Of a DNA stretch of 64,000 nt, positions 55,789 through 63,695 are shown piece after piece. The notes beneath the pieces are model-generated. The model was not told the DNA's origin. It saw nothing but the letters and a program-made list of their open reading frames with translations, and did no database searches. A program made the position numbers and the translations under genes. Position 1 is the first letter of the stretch. Each line of letters begins with the position of its first letter. Source of the stretch: Terriglobus roseus. GTDB taxonomy: Bacteria > Acidobacteriota > Terriglobia > Terriglobales > Acidobacteriaceae. The stretch is taken from contig NZ_LT629690.1 of the NCBI RefSeq assembly GCF_900102185.1, positions 2,790,001 to 2,854,000 on the forward strand, given 5' to 3'.

Positions 55789-56492
55789 CGGGCGCAGACC
55801 GAGCTTGGGCAGCGCGCTACCAGGCAGGCGACATCCTTCACTACGTTCGTGGCAGTAAGGACAACGGAATCGAACCTGGCAGCTACGCGAAGGTGGTCAA
55901 GACCGAGCCTAAAGAGAACCTTATTACGGTTCAAAGGCGAGATGGAGTGGAGGTGACCTACGACCCTGAGCGGTTACGAGGCATCTCCGCCTACCGTGAG
56001 ATTGACCGTGAGTTTTCCATTGCGGATAGGGTTCAACTCACAGCGCCGAGCCGCGACTTGCAGGTGGCTAATCGTGACCTCGGAACAATCAAGACCTTCG
56101 AGCCTGACGGGCGAATCACTCTGCGGATGGACAGTGGTAAAGATGTTACGTTCGACCCTAAAGAGATGAGGCATTTCGATCATGGGTATGCGGTCACCTC
56201 GCATAGTTCCCAAGGGCTCACATCTCAGCGCGTGTTGGTCAACATGGATACCGAAGCTCACCCCGAGCTCATCAACGCACGATTCGCCTATGTGTCCGTT
56301 TCACGCGCTTCCCACGACGCGCACGTGTTCACAAACGACGCCTCGAACTTGGCAGAGCGCCTAAGCGTAGACGTGTCCAAAACTTCTGCTCTGGAGTTCG
56401 GAAAACAAGCCGCACACGAATCGCTGATAGCTAGCCGTCAAAGAGACATTTCAAGCAAACCGGCCAGTCTGGGGCTCGGCCTGGGACGGTGA
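55780..56492 (+). pseudogene. MobF-type conjugative relaxase/helicase, C-terminal fragment
   Basis: About 236 residues in the third frame match the end of TrwC/TraA-like MobF relaxases: GADRAWAARYQAGDILHYVRGSKDNGIEPGSY, then helicase motifs near HGYAVTSHSSQGLTSQRVLVNMD and YVSVSRASHDAHVFTN. The catalytic tyrosine relaxase domain and the first helicase motifs are missing. The part of the frame before 55780 belongs to the integrase region, so no native start exists. It is a remnant of a conjugative element. Confidence 0.82.
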
Positions 56493-56683
56493 AAGCCGCG
56501 CCGACTCGTAGGCACGTCCACGGCCAGCTTGTTGTCGATCGCATCGAGTCGCCGTTGAATGTTGTTATCGACTTGTTTGGGCTGAACGCTTTGAACGTTT
56601 TGGGGGTGTGCCATTAGCGCACCACCAAAGACGATCCAAAACAAGAGAACTCGACTAAGCACCGTCCCTCCGCTTTCTTGGCA
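56438..56683 (-). CDS. Small hypothetical protein, possibly cut at its 3' end
   Basis: From the ATG at 56683 the frame gives 81 residues. The start resembles a signal peptide (LSRVLLFWIVFGGALMAHPQ), then a helical segment (QVDNNIQRRLDAIDNKLAV). The last 20 or so residues overlap the antisense strand of the relaxase fragment, so the original C-terminus was probably removed by the same deletion events. No family is recognised. It may not be expressed. Confidence 0.35.
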   Translation of the reverse strand, partial: CQESGGTVLSRVLLFWIVFGGALMAHPQNVQSVQPKQVDNNIQRRLDAIDNKLAVDVPTSRRGFHRPRPSPRLAGLLEMSL

Positions 56684-56740
56684 CATGAGTGCCAACTCTC
56701 CAATGGCATCAATTCTAGCGACTTCTCCACCGACATTTGA

Positions 56741-56756
56741 GGAGGAGGCCTCCTCC
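56741..56756. repeat. Perfect 16-bp palindrome in the 56684-57072 gene-free spacer
   Basis: GGAGGAGGCCTCCTCC is self-complementary. The surrounding 390 bp hold no supported gene apart from short spurious frames; the right half is GC-rich and ends in the ribosome-binding site AAGGAG of the ArdC-like gene. Confidence 0.6.
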
Positions 56757-57072
56757 CTAGCTTCAGACGCTTTTGGTCTTCCGCTACCCACCTCCAGCGG
56801 GACGTTCCTTCCCGCAACCCCCTCCCTGCATGTCCGTGCGCTGAGGCGCACCAATAAGGAAGACAGACCTCGCTAAGGGGCTCTGCCCCGATCGCGCTCT
56901 CCAAGGCCATTCGCCCTCCGGGTTTTGGCTCCCCCGCTACGCGGTCCCCCCAAAAAGCTGCGCTCGAAGACCTTTCCGTTTGCTACCCCCGCCTTCGCCA
57001 GGTGGCGTTCGGCATGTACATGCCGCGTTTCAACGCGGACGTGCAAAAGCCAAACCCCAAGGAGCAGACGCC

Positions 57073-57942
57073 ATGAGCAGTAGAGCCACCACCGACAATA
57101 TCACCGCCATCGACAGCAAGAAGCCCCTCACCAAACAGGAACTCATCGCCCAGAACATCAAGCTCTTGATTGAGCAGCTCGAGGCCGGAAAGTCCGACGC
57201 CCTCACTAATTACCTCACGGCCATGAGCCGCTTTCATAACTACAGCTTTGGGAATGTGCTGGAGATTGCGAGGCAGATGCCCACCGCAACCCGTGTTGCT
57301 GGTTTCTGGACGTGGAAGAACATGGGGCGCAGCGTCAACGCAGGAGCCAAAGGCATCCGCATCCTTGCTCCCATCGTCGGCGTTCGACGCAAGAAGCAGG
57401 AAGAGGCTGAGAAGGACATCACCAAGCAGAACACCCGCGTATTGCTTGGCTTCCGCAACGCTTACGTTTTCGACATTTCGCAGACCAACGGCGTAGACCT
57501 GCCCAACCTCCACGAAGTCAGCGGCGATCCCGGCGAGAACATCAACCGCTTGGCCGCGTTCGTCAAAGGCCGAGGCATCACGCTTGTTTATAACCCCAAC
57601 ATCGCTCCCGCCCTTGGCATGAGCTACGGCGGACGGATTGCCATTCTCCCCGGCCAATCGAAAGCCGAGGAGTTCTCAACCCTCGTTCACGAGACGGCGC
57701 ACGAACTGCTGCACAAGGCAGAGCGGCGCACCGCAACCACTAAGACCATCCGCGAACTGGAGGCCGAGGCCGTGGCCTTCGTGGTCGGTAAGGCCGTTGG
57801 GTTAGTGAACGAAACCGCGTCAGCCGACTACATCCAGCTTTATCAGGGCAATGCCTCTCTACTGGCCGAGAGCTTGGAAGTCATTCAGCAGACGGCCACC
57901 CAATGGAAGAAGCCGAAGGATATAAGCGCCTTCTCCTGTTGA
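57073..57942 (+). CDS. ArdC-like antirestriction protein (ssDNA-binding plus zinc metallopeptidase), altered C-terminus
   Basis: The ATG at 57073 follows AAGGAG and gives 289 residues. The N-terminal ArdC/DUF1738 ssDNA-binding domain covers about residues 20-150 (LLIEQLEAGKSDALTNYLTAMSRFHNYSFGNVLEIARQMP, WTWKNMGRSVNAGAKGIRILAP). A zinc peptidase motif HETAH follows in FSTLVHETAHELLHKAE, with the third ligand region ELEAEAVAFVV. ArdC proteins protect incoming conjugative DNA from restriction. The chain ends normally until EVIQQTA, after which it changes to residues unlike the family because the sequence has been joined to a ParB-like gene. Both domains are complete. Confidence 0.85.
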   Translation: MSSRATTDNITAIDSKKPLTKQELIAQNIKLLIEQLEAGKSDALTNYLTAMSRFHNYSFGNVLEIARQMPTATRVAGFWTWKNMGRSVNAGAKGIRILAPIVGVRRKKQEEAEKDITKQNTRVLLGFRNAYVFDISQTNGVDLPNLHEVSGDPGENINRLAAFVKGRGITLVYNPNIAPALGMSYGGRIAILPGQSKAEEFSTLVHETAHELLHKAERRTATTKTIRELEAEAVAFVVGKAVGLVNETASADYIQLYQGNASLLAESLEVIQQTATQWKKPKDISAFSC

Positions 57943-59165
57943 CCGAGCCGACCGATACCGTCGAGCAGATCGCCGCCAAGGTGGGCAAGAACCCCGCGTA
58001 CATCACCGCTCGTCTGAAACTGACCGAGTTGTGCGATGAAGTGACTGCGGCCTTCTATCAGAACCATATCGGCGTTGGTCATGCGCTGTTGCTGGCTAAG
58101 CTACCCGCCGACCAGCAGCGGGCCGGACTCACAGCCTGCTTCAAGGAGGTGTACACCGGAGGCGGCGACAAGCCCGCTCGCCTCCTGCTGCCCGTCCGCA
58201 ATCTCCGCTTCTGGATTGAATCGAACGTTCTCCTGTTACTCAAGGACGCACCGTTCAACAAGCGGGACGCGCAGCTTGTGCCCACCGCTGGCAGTTGCGC
58301 CGACTGCCCCAAGCGCACCGGACACAACAAGCTGCTGTTCGGCGATGACCTCGGCAGACAGGGCGACCAATGCACCGACCCGACCTGCTACCAGTCCAAG
58401 GTGGACGCGCACATTGCCAAGAGCCTTGCTGCCAAACCGGAGCTAGTGCAGATCAGCACGGCATTCGGCGCACAGAAGGAAGGCAGTCCGGTATTGCCGC
58501 GTGGCAAATACACGGCGATTCGGGACGACCGCCCCAAGTCGAAGGACGAGGCCAAGCGTCCTGAGTTCAAGGAGTGTAAGTTCACCACCGAGGCCATCAT
58601 TACCGATGGCACCGACATCGGCACTATCCACAAAGTGTGTGCCAACGCCTCTTGCCCGGTTCACCATCCCAAACAGGTCACGAAGAATGACGATGCCAAA
58701 TGGAAAGCCGATCAGGAGAAGCAGCGCAGGGAACAGGCCATCGCTAACACCGTTGGTCTACGCGTCCTCACGGCGATCGGTTCTGCTGTTCCGGTGCGCC
58801 TGATGAAGCGCGACCTGCTTTCGATCATGGAGCGACTGTTGCTGCTTATGGATGAGAGCCGCGTCGAGATGCTGGCGCGGCAGCACGGCATCCGGCAGAA
58901 GCGCGACGATGGAGGCGTGAAGAAGACACTCAGTGCTTTCGTGCGCCGCGCCGATGAAGGAACGCTCTCCCGGATGTTGGTCGAAGCCAGCATTTTGCTG
59001 GCGGTGACAAGGGGCAATCCAACCGTCATCCTCAAGGAAGCGGCCACGGTCTACAAAGTGGATGCCGAAGCCATCACCACCAAGGTCAAGCAGGAGTTCG
59101 CTGCAAAGGAGAAGGCGAAGAAGACACCACAACCCGCGACGAAGGCCGTCAAGAAAGCGGCCTAG
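57903..59165 (+). CDS. ParB-like partition protein lacking its N-terminal nuclease domain
   Basis: Starting inside the ArdC-like gene, the 420 residues begin MEEAEGYKRLL, which in full-length relatives follows the ParB nuclease-like domain. The HTH region (VEQIAAKVGKNPAYITARLKLTEL) is intact, as is a Cys-rich segment (CADCPKR, CTDPTCYQ), a second Cys motif (CANASCPVHH) and a Lys/Ala-rich tail. The missing 150-200 residues would contain the CTPase/nuclease fold. It may be a translated remnant. Part of the replication/partition side of the element. Confidence 0.75.
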   Translation: MEEAEGYKRLLLLTEPTDTVEQIAAKVGKNPAYITARLKLTELCDEVTAAFYQNHIGVGHALLLAKLPADQQRAGLTACFKEVYTGGGDKPARLLLPVRNLRFWIESNVLLLLKDAPFNKRDAQLVPTAGSCADCPKRTGHNKLLFGDDLGRQGDQCTDPTCYQSKVDAHIAKSLAAKPELVQISTAFGAQKEGSPVLPRGKYTAIRDDRPKSKDEAKRPEFKECKFTTEAIITDGTDIGTIHKVCANASCPVHHPKQVTKNDDAKWKADQEKQRREQAIANTVGLRVLTAIGSAVPVRLMKRDLLSIMERLLLLMDESRVEMLARQHGIRQKRDDGGVKKTLSAFVRRADEGTLSRMLVEASILLAVTRGNPTVILKEAATVYKVDAEAITTKVKQEFAAKEKAKKTPQPATKAVKKAA

Positions 59166-59176
59166 CACTCAATCAG

Positions 59177-59208
59177 CGATGGGCGGCAAAGCTGCCGCCC
59201 ATCGTTTT
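59177..59208 (+). terminator. Intrinsic terminator after the ParB-like gene
   Basis: A perfect 12-bp stem (CGATGGGCGGCA at 59177-59188 with 59193-59204), AAGC loop, then TTTT. Confidence 0.92.
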
Positions 59209-59226
59209 CGTTTGCACTCCAAATCG

Positions 59227-59259
59227 GGCAGGAAGACACCGCTTCGGTTTCTTCCTGCC
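59227..59259. repeat. Second strong inverted repeat in the 59166-59469 gap
   Basis: GGCAGGAAGA (59227-59236) pairs perfectly with TCTTCCTGCC (59250-59259), and the loop itself folds through ACCG and CGGT with a CTT tip, giving a nearly continuous 14-bp stem. There is no T-run. The remaining 210 bp before the protease gene carry no recognised gene and presumably its promoter. Confidence 0.75.
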
Positions 59260-59469
59260 GCTATCTTCCCACGTTGCATTCCTTCTAAAGGAAGCGATCG
59301 GGGGAGCTCGAAATGCTCGTGCATGTCCAATTCGAAATTAATCTCTGGCGTACCCACTAAATTAAGGTATCTTTGCTTTCGTCCCAAAAGTTCAATTTCG
59401 CACGCGCATTTGTCCAGGCGCCTATCGTTCTCGAATCAGAGTTCTGCTCGTCAGGGTGGTAAGAATCGC

Positions 59470-60234
59470 ATGGCGATGTCGCCCGCAACCGGATATAGGC
59501 TTCGTGAACCGGCATCGGCGGTTTCTCCCGCCGCCGGACTCGCTCGTATGGCCGCCATTGCCCAGGACGCCGGTCACTATGAGATCAACACTCTCCCACG
59601 GACTAGGCCCGATCAAGGAAATCTACCCTGTTGCGTCTCCTGCGCCTTGGCTGGTGGCATGGAGGCCATTGATGCCTCCATAGCTTCATTCTCTGCAATG
59701 TTCCATTACCACGTGAGTCGATATGACAACGGGGCCGGTGACGGTGCTGGGTTCATAGGTATTGACGACGGCTTCAATACTCTGCGAGCTCAGGGAATCT
59801 GTAGCTCCATTCTTCATCCGGCTCCTTACACGATTGCCGGAACGCAGATGGTACCTTCCGCTGCTGCCTACACTGACGCATTCAATAGAGCGTGGATTCG
59901 GTCCGCACACTACGACTCGCCGAGCGGACCATCTCGCGCAGCCTGGGCTAGAGAAGAGCTAAAACAAGACCGTCCCATCGTACTTGGCTTCGAATTGCCC
60001 GCAGCTTATCCCAGTCATTTTCTGGACTTAAACCTTGAATGGCTGTCTCCTTCATCATCGCCGCCCGGTGGGACTGGTCACTGCGTTGTTGCCATCGGAT
60101 ACGACGACGTGCGTAGGTGCCTTCACATTCAGGATTGGCGTGGCGACAGTGCATTCGATGAGGGTCGCTGGTGGATGGGCTATTCGGTAGTAGACAGCAG
60201 CATTGTTCGCGAGATGTATTCACTATTTGCCTAG
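59470..60234 (+). CDS. Papain-like (C1 family) cysteine peptidase
   Basis: A 254-residue protein. Papain-type landmarks occur in order: DQGNLPCCVSCALAGGMEA, where Gln49 would form the oxyanion hole and Cys58 the nucleophile; GGTGHCVVAIGYDD with catalytic His204; and LHIQDWRGDS, where Asp222 stands in place of the usual Asn, followed by WWMGYSVV. No signal peptide or propeptide is present, so it is probably cytoplasmic or non-classically handled. It heads a three-gene set; the stop overlaps the ribosome-binding site of the next gene. The ATG at 59470 is the first with family-like sequence; the frame continues upstream over the hairpin region. Role unknown. Confidence 0.72.
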   Translation: MAMSPATGYRLREPASAVSPAAGLARMAAIAQDAGHYEINTLPRTRPDQGNLPCCVSCALAGGMEAIDASIASFSAMFHYHVSRYDNGAGDGAGFIGIDDGFNTLRAQGICSSILHPAPYTIAGTQMVPSAAAYTDAFNRAWIRSAHYDSPSGPSRAAWAREELKQDRPIVLGFELPAAYPSHFLDLNLEWLSPSSSPPGGTGHCVVAIGYDDVRRCLHIQDWRGDSAFDEGRWWMGYSVVDSSIVREMYSLFA

Positions 60235-60244
60235 GAGGAGATTC

Positions 60245-61774
60245 ATGCAGAGGTTATTCGGCGTCGCGTTGATAGTTCCCGCAGTGCTTCTTGCGGGCTG
60301 CAGCAAAGTTGTTGTTCAGCATTTGGATGCGAAAGCCAACGCTCCTGCCGCAAACGGAGTGATCTATGCGCTTCCTAAGACGGTCTTGCGGGTTCAAGCA
60401 AAAATCGATCGTACTGTCGCCAAGAATGCACCCTACAGCCAGTACGCATCGATCTTCGCTCCTGACTCGAAACCAGTTTGTCCAAAGAAATGCGCTGACG
60501 ATGGGACGATCACTTACAGCGTCCAGGATGGGTCTACCTTTTCGAGCTTTGGGGAACCCGATCCGAAGCAGGTTTTTCTCGTCAAATTCTCTGGAGCGGG
60601 AGCAGTCGATCAGAGCTTGACAATGGCTTGGAACGATTCGGGCTTACTCTCCAGCGCGTCGGCAACGGTGACCAACCGCACTACGGACGTCATCGTGTCA
60701 GCGATCGGAGCTGCGACGACAATCGCTTCGAAGTCTCTCTTCGGAGCCCCCGATCCCAACAAGCAGGGCGCAACCCTCGCTCCGACATGCGAGGAGTTGA
60801 GTACAAAGGATACGACAGTCTTTACGGACATAGCGGCGGCCATTCCCAGCATCTCCAGCGACGTGCAGGCACAGCTTGTCAATAACTACTGTTCTATCGC
60901 GAAGACAGATAGAGATGGCTTGGACCTCACCAAGCTCCCGGCTGCTCTCCGCGCTTACAGTCGGAATGTGGCAAGCCTCGTGCAGCGTCGAAACAACTTG
61001 CTGGTGAACGCCGCCGTTGTCTTCGATCCAACCTCACTCATTGCGCGGCTGGATAGCGAAATTGCTACTAAACTAGCACCTCTGTTCATTGGCACGAAGA
61101 CAACTACAACCTGGAATGCAACGATAGATACACGCAATATCCCTGATACCACTACCGATCCGATTCCCCCCGTGGCTCTTTTTGAGTTTGCGAGCAACGG
61201 TGTGGAAGTCCTCAAAGGCGAGATTCCGCCGGAAGGCGTACCCGAACCGGACGATTTCAAGAAACCGGTAACCAACAAGGAAGATGCGCGAGTATTGCAG
61301 CTTGAACTCTCGTATCGACCAGCGAAGACGGATCAACTATTTACGAAGGTTGTCGACGACACGCACGGCGACCGAAGCTTTCGGTATCGGATTCCAGCGT
61401 TAGTTAAGGTGAATCTTCAGGACGACAAGGCAAAGTCTTATGGCGGTGCGACCATTCCCATTGCGCAACTCGGAACCATCATTTCGTTGCCGGCTGATCG
61501 TCATAGCAAGTCACTGACCTACACCTTGGGAATGGTTGAAGCCACCGGTGCGCTCAAGACATTTGCTCTCAGCACGACTGGCGGACTTGACGCGGGTACG
61601 ATGACTTCACTTGGTACGGCCACGGGAACTGTTCTCGACGCAAGGAATACTGCAGCAGCAGCCGTTGATCCAAACGCTGCCCTCACGAAGCAAGACACCT
61701 TATTGAAGCTGCAAGACGATATCTGCACGATCCAAGCGAAATACAATATCCCTTGCACTGTGCAGCCAAAGTGA
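60245..61774 (+). CDS. Lipoprotein with DUF4831-like N-terminal region
   Basis: AGGAGGAG precedes the ATG. The lipobox LLAGC (Cys19) predicts a lipoprotein of 509 residues. The start of the mature chain (VIYALPKTVLRVQAKIDRTV, then YSQYASIFAP) resembles DUF4831 proteins. Four Cys residues (PVCPKKC, PTCEEL, NNYCSI) suggest disulfides in the periplasm or at the surface. The C-terminal half is rich in beta strands. The gap to the protease gene is 10 bp, so the two are co-translated. No function is known. Confidence 0.68.
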   Translation: MQRLFGVALIVPAVLLAGCSKVVVQHLDAKANAPAANGVIYALPKTVLRVQAKIDRTVAKNAPYSQYASIFAPDSKPVCPKKCADDGTITYSVQDGSTFSSFGEPDPKQVFLVKFSGAGAVDQSLTMAWNDSGLLSSASATVTNRTTDVIVSAIGAATTIASKSLFGAPDPNKQGATLAPTCEELSTKDTTVFTDIAAAIPSISSDVQAQLVNNYCSIAKTDRDGLDLTKLPAALRAYSRNVASLVQRRNNLLVNAAVVFDPTSLIARLDSEIATKLAPLFIGTKTTTTWNATIDTRNIPDTTTDPIPPVALFEFASNGVEVLKGEIPPEGVPEPDDFKKPVTNKEDARVLQLELSYRPAKTDQLFTKVVDDTHGDRSFRYRIPALVKVNLQDDKAKSYGGATIPIAQLGTIISLPADRHSKSLTYTLGMVEATGALKTFALSTTGGLDAGTMTSLGTATGTVLDARNTAAAAVDPNAALTKQDTLLKLQDDICTIQAKYNIPCTVQPK

Positions 61775-61789
61775 GGTCACAGACGACCG

Positions 61790-62869
61790 ATGGACGTGTC
61801 ACAGACGAATTTGCCTCCCGACGCAGGACCTTCTAACGAGGGTTCTTTCGAGTCTACGCGACTCAGCTACGTAAGTTCCGCGCATCTCGCGGCAGCAATA
61901 GCTGGCGAGGTCGAAAAGACGACACGCGATAGAGAGGTCGTCATTGCGGGAGCTTCGCTCTTCACCGATCTAACTAATCTTGAGGCTGTTGACCTCGAAT
62001 TGAGGCAACTGACCGCTGCATATTCCACCCTTGCGGACTCATGGAACGAGGCCGGACACTCTCGCCCAAAGAAGAATGTGGTTGCGAAGAATGCATCGAT
62101 CGCTTCTGAAGAGGGAAAGGAAGCTTTGGTCGCTGCGCCTGCGGCGTTCACGGCGACCCATGCAGTGATCGATACTGGACTGGAACTAGTAAAGTTGTTT
62201 CAAAAAGATGTGTCCACACGTGGAGTCGACACAAAATTCGATCCTTTAGCTTTCCTGATCGAACTGGGGCAGGCGCTTTTGAACGTCGAGGCTAAAGCTA
62301 GCAAGGTCTGGATACTCGACCTGTTCGTGCCTGACGAGAATCGCGACGACGACAAATCAGTTTTGGGGTTGGTCAAAGCGCTTCAGCGGGCAAAGGCCGA
62401 GGCGTGGTCCACCATCGCTCCTGCGGTATCCGCGCTCACGGCTCTGGATGTTGCACTGGAAGATGCAATACGGGACGCAGACAAAGAGCGCACGAAGACT
62501 CTCACCCAGGAAATGCAACAACTTCGACGCGACCTCCAGCCGGTTTCCGGGCAGCTCACTCTAATCGATAAGCGCTTTGGAGCGCTCGAAAAGCGATGGA
62601 TGGAAACTGACGCTGCCAGCGGCCTTTCCATTCTCGCTAGGCTCTTGCGCGTTGAATCGCTCAGAGCGAGAGATTGTCTCTTTCTGCATGCGGCCGTGGT
62701 CGCGAGTGGCGGTCAGATCAAAACAATCCGCAGCTTGTGGCGCTCTCTGTTCAGCGGTCAACAAATCGCTTTTCGTGGAGGAGCCGTCGTGCGTTGGGCG
62801 CTGTTAGGACATGACAAGAGCTTCATTGCTGGCGGCGTCAAGACGGGAACTACGGCATCTCGCCAGTGA
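61790..62869 (+). CDS. Hypothetical helical protein, third gene of the protease/lipoprotein operon
   Basis: A 359-residue protein without signal peptide or membrane helix, starting 15 bp after the lipoprotein stop. It is mostly alpha-helical and charged (REVVIAGASLFTDLTNLEAVDLELRQL, DAIRDADKERTKTLTQEMQQLRRDLQPV), with possible coiled coils around residues 220-260. No family is recognised. The C-terminus (LFSGQQIAFRGGAVVRWALLGHD) is less polar. Confidence 0.6.
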   Translation: MDVSQTNLPPDAGPSNEGSFESTRLSYVSSAHLAAAIAGEVEKTTRDREVVIAGASLFTDLTNLEAVDLELRQLTAAYSTLADSWNEAGHSRPKKNVVAKNASIASEEGKEALVAAPAAFTATHAVIDTGLELVKLFQKDVSTRGVDTKFDPLAFLIELGQALLNVEAKASKVWILDLFVPDENRDDDKSVLGLVKALQRAKAEAWSTIAPAVSALTALDVALEDAIRDADKERTKTLTQEMQQLRRDLQPVSGQLTLIDKRFGALEKRWMETDAASGLSILARLLRVESLRARDCLFLHAAVVASGGQIKTIRSLWRSLFSGQQIAFRGGAVVRWALLGHDKSFIAGGVKTGTTASRQ

Positions 62870-62944
62870 TGCAGTGGGTATCCATGCTAACGCGAATTGC
62901 ATTCCGCTCCAAGAACGGAACTCTTCGAGAAGGCTTGCGTTCGC

Positions 62945-63166
62945 CTACGGCAGTGATTGGAAGAGATCGCGGCTTCTGACCGAAAGTGCCTTGGCCAGTT
63001 TTACGATATTATCCAGCGCGATATTCCGTTCACCACGTTCTACGCCGCCGACGTAGTTCCGGTGTAATCCAGCTCGCTCTGCGAGTTCCTCTTGCGAATA
63101 GCCGAGTTCTTCCCGTAACCTTCGTACGGTTTTTCCGAAGAGCGTCAGGTTGGACGAAGCAGGCAC
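62945..63166 (-). CDS. XRE-family transcriptional regulator
   Basis: A 73-residue HTH protein of the controller type: FGKTVRRLREELGYSQEELAERAGLHRNYVGGVERGERNIALDNIVKLAKALSV. It starts at a GTG at 63166. Small single-domain XRE proteins of this kind control mobile-element, toxin-antitoxin or restriction-modification genes. It is divergent from a 72-residue gene, with a direct-repeat operator between them, and convergent to the hypothetical gene at 61790. Confidence 0.9.
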   Translation of the reverse strand: MPASSNLTLFGKTVRRLREELGYSQEELAERAGLHRNYVGGVERGERNIALDNIVKLAKALSVRSRDLFQSLP

Positions 63167-63188
63167 ATCTCCATGCTTCGTTTCTGAC

Positions 63189-63213
63189 CACTATGAGTCT
63201 ACACACTATGCGT
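63189..63213. promoter_or_regulatory. Direct-repeat operator between the XRE gene and the 72-residue gene
   Basis: CACTATGAGT (63189-63198) and CACTATGCGT (63204-63213) repeat at a 15-bp period with nine of ten bases equal. The second copy also sits in a small inverted repeat, CACAC-TATGC-GTGTG (63202-63216). Such paired sites are typical of XRE/controller proteins, so autoregulation is likely. Confidence 0.55.
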
Positions 63214-63254
63214 GTGATATCGTCGATTCACCAAACTAGGAAAGGGGGAAGCTG

Positions 63255-63473
63255 ATGATCGAATGTACCGAGTTGAGAAATCGCATTGTGCGGTCTTTTA
63301 AGCTTTACGAGGACGGACCATACGGTCCTGAGATCTCCGTAGCTTTCGAGGACGAGACCGTCTTCACTGTCACCTTTCAACCAACATTCAATCTTCAAGG
63401 CAATCTCACGCGCGAGGAGCATGGAGCATCTTGCGTGTTGGCTACCTACCAGGCAGTGGTTCGACAGCCGTAA
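63255..63473 (+). CDS. 72-residue protein of unknown function
   Basis: GGGGGAAGCTG before the ATG is a strong ribosome-binding site. The protein (IECTELRNRIVRSFKLYEDG, then ISVAFEDETVFTVTFQPT) looks like a small beta-rich fold and resembles short uncharacterised proteins found near XRE regulators, but no named family is recognised. No signal peptide. Divergent from the XRE gene and probably under its control. Confidence 0.6.
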   Translation: MIECTELRNRIVRSFKLYEDGPYGPEISVAFEDETVFTVTFQPTFNLQGNLTREEHGASCVLATYQAVVRQP

Positions 63474-63695
63474 ATGGATATCCCGTGTCTCTTGAGGGTA
63501 GTCTCCGACTTCAGCCGCTTTGTATCGTCCGTCGCCCTCTCCGCACACGCCTGTCCTGCTGCAATATCCACCACTTCTTCCGTTCGATCGTGCAGCGCTC
63601 GCAGGATTATCGACGCGAATGATGAATGACTGCAATGGCGTTCTCACCATTAATGGAGACTGTCAGGTAAGCGGCGCGGAGCGGGCCGACAATTC

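Noticed and set aside
59062-59469. Longer start of the protease gene
   Set aside because: The extension is Arg/Pro/Ser-rich, overlaps the ParB-like gene and a terminator hairpin, and has no family similarity.
63228-63650. 140-codon - strand frame
   Set aside because: Antisense to the 72-residue gene, which has a strong ribosome-binding site; composition is shadow-like.
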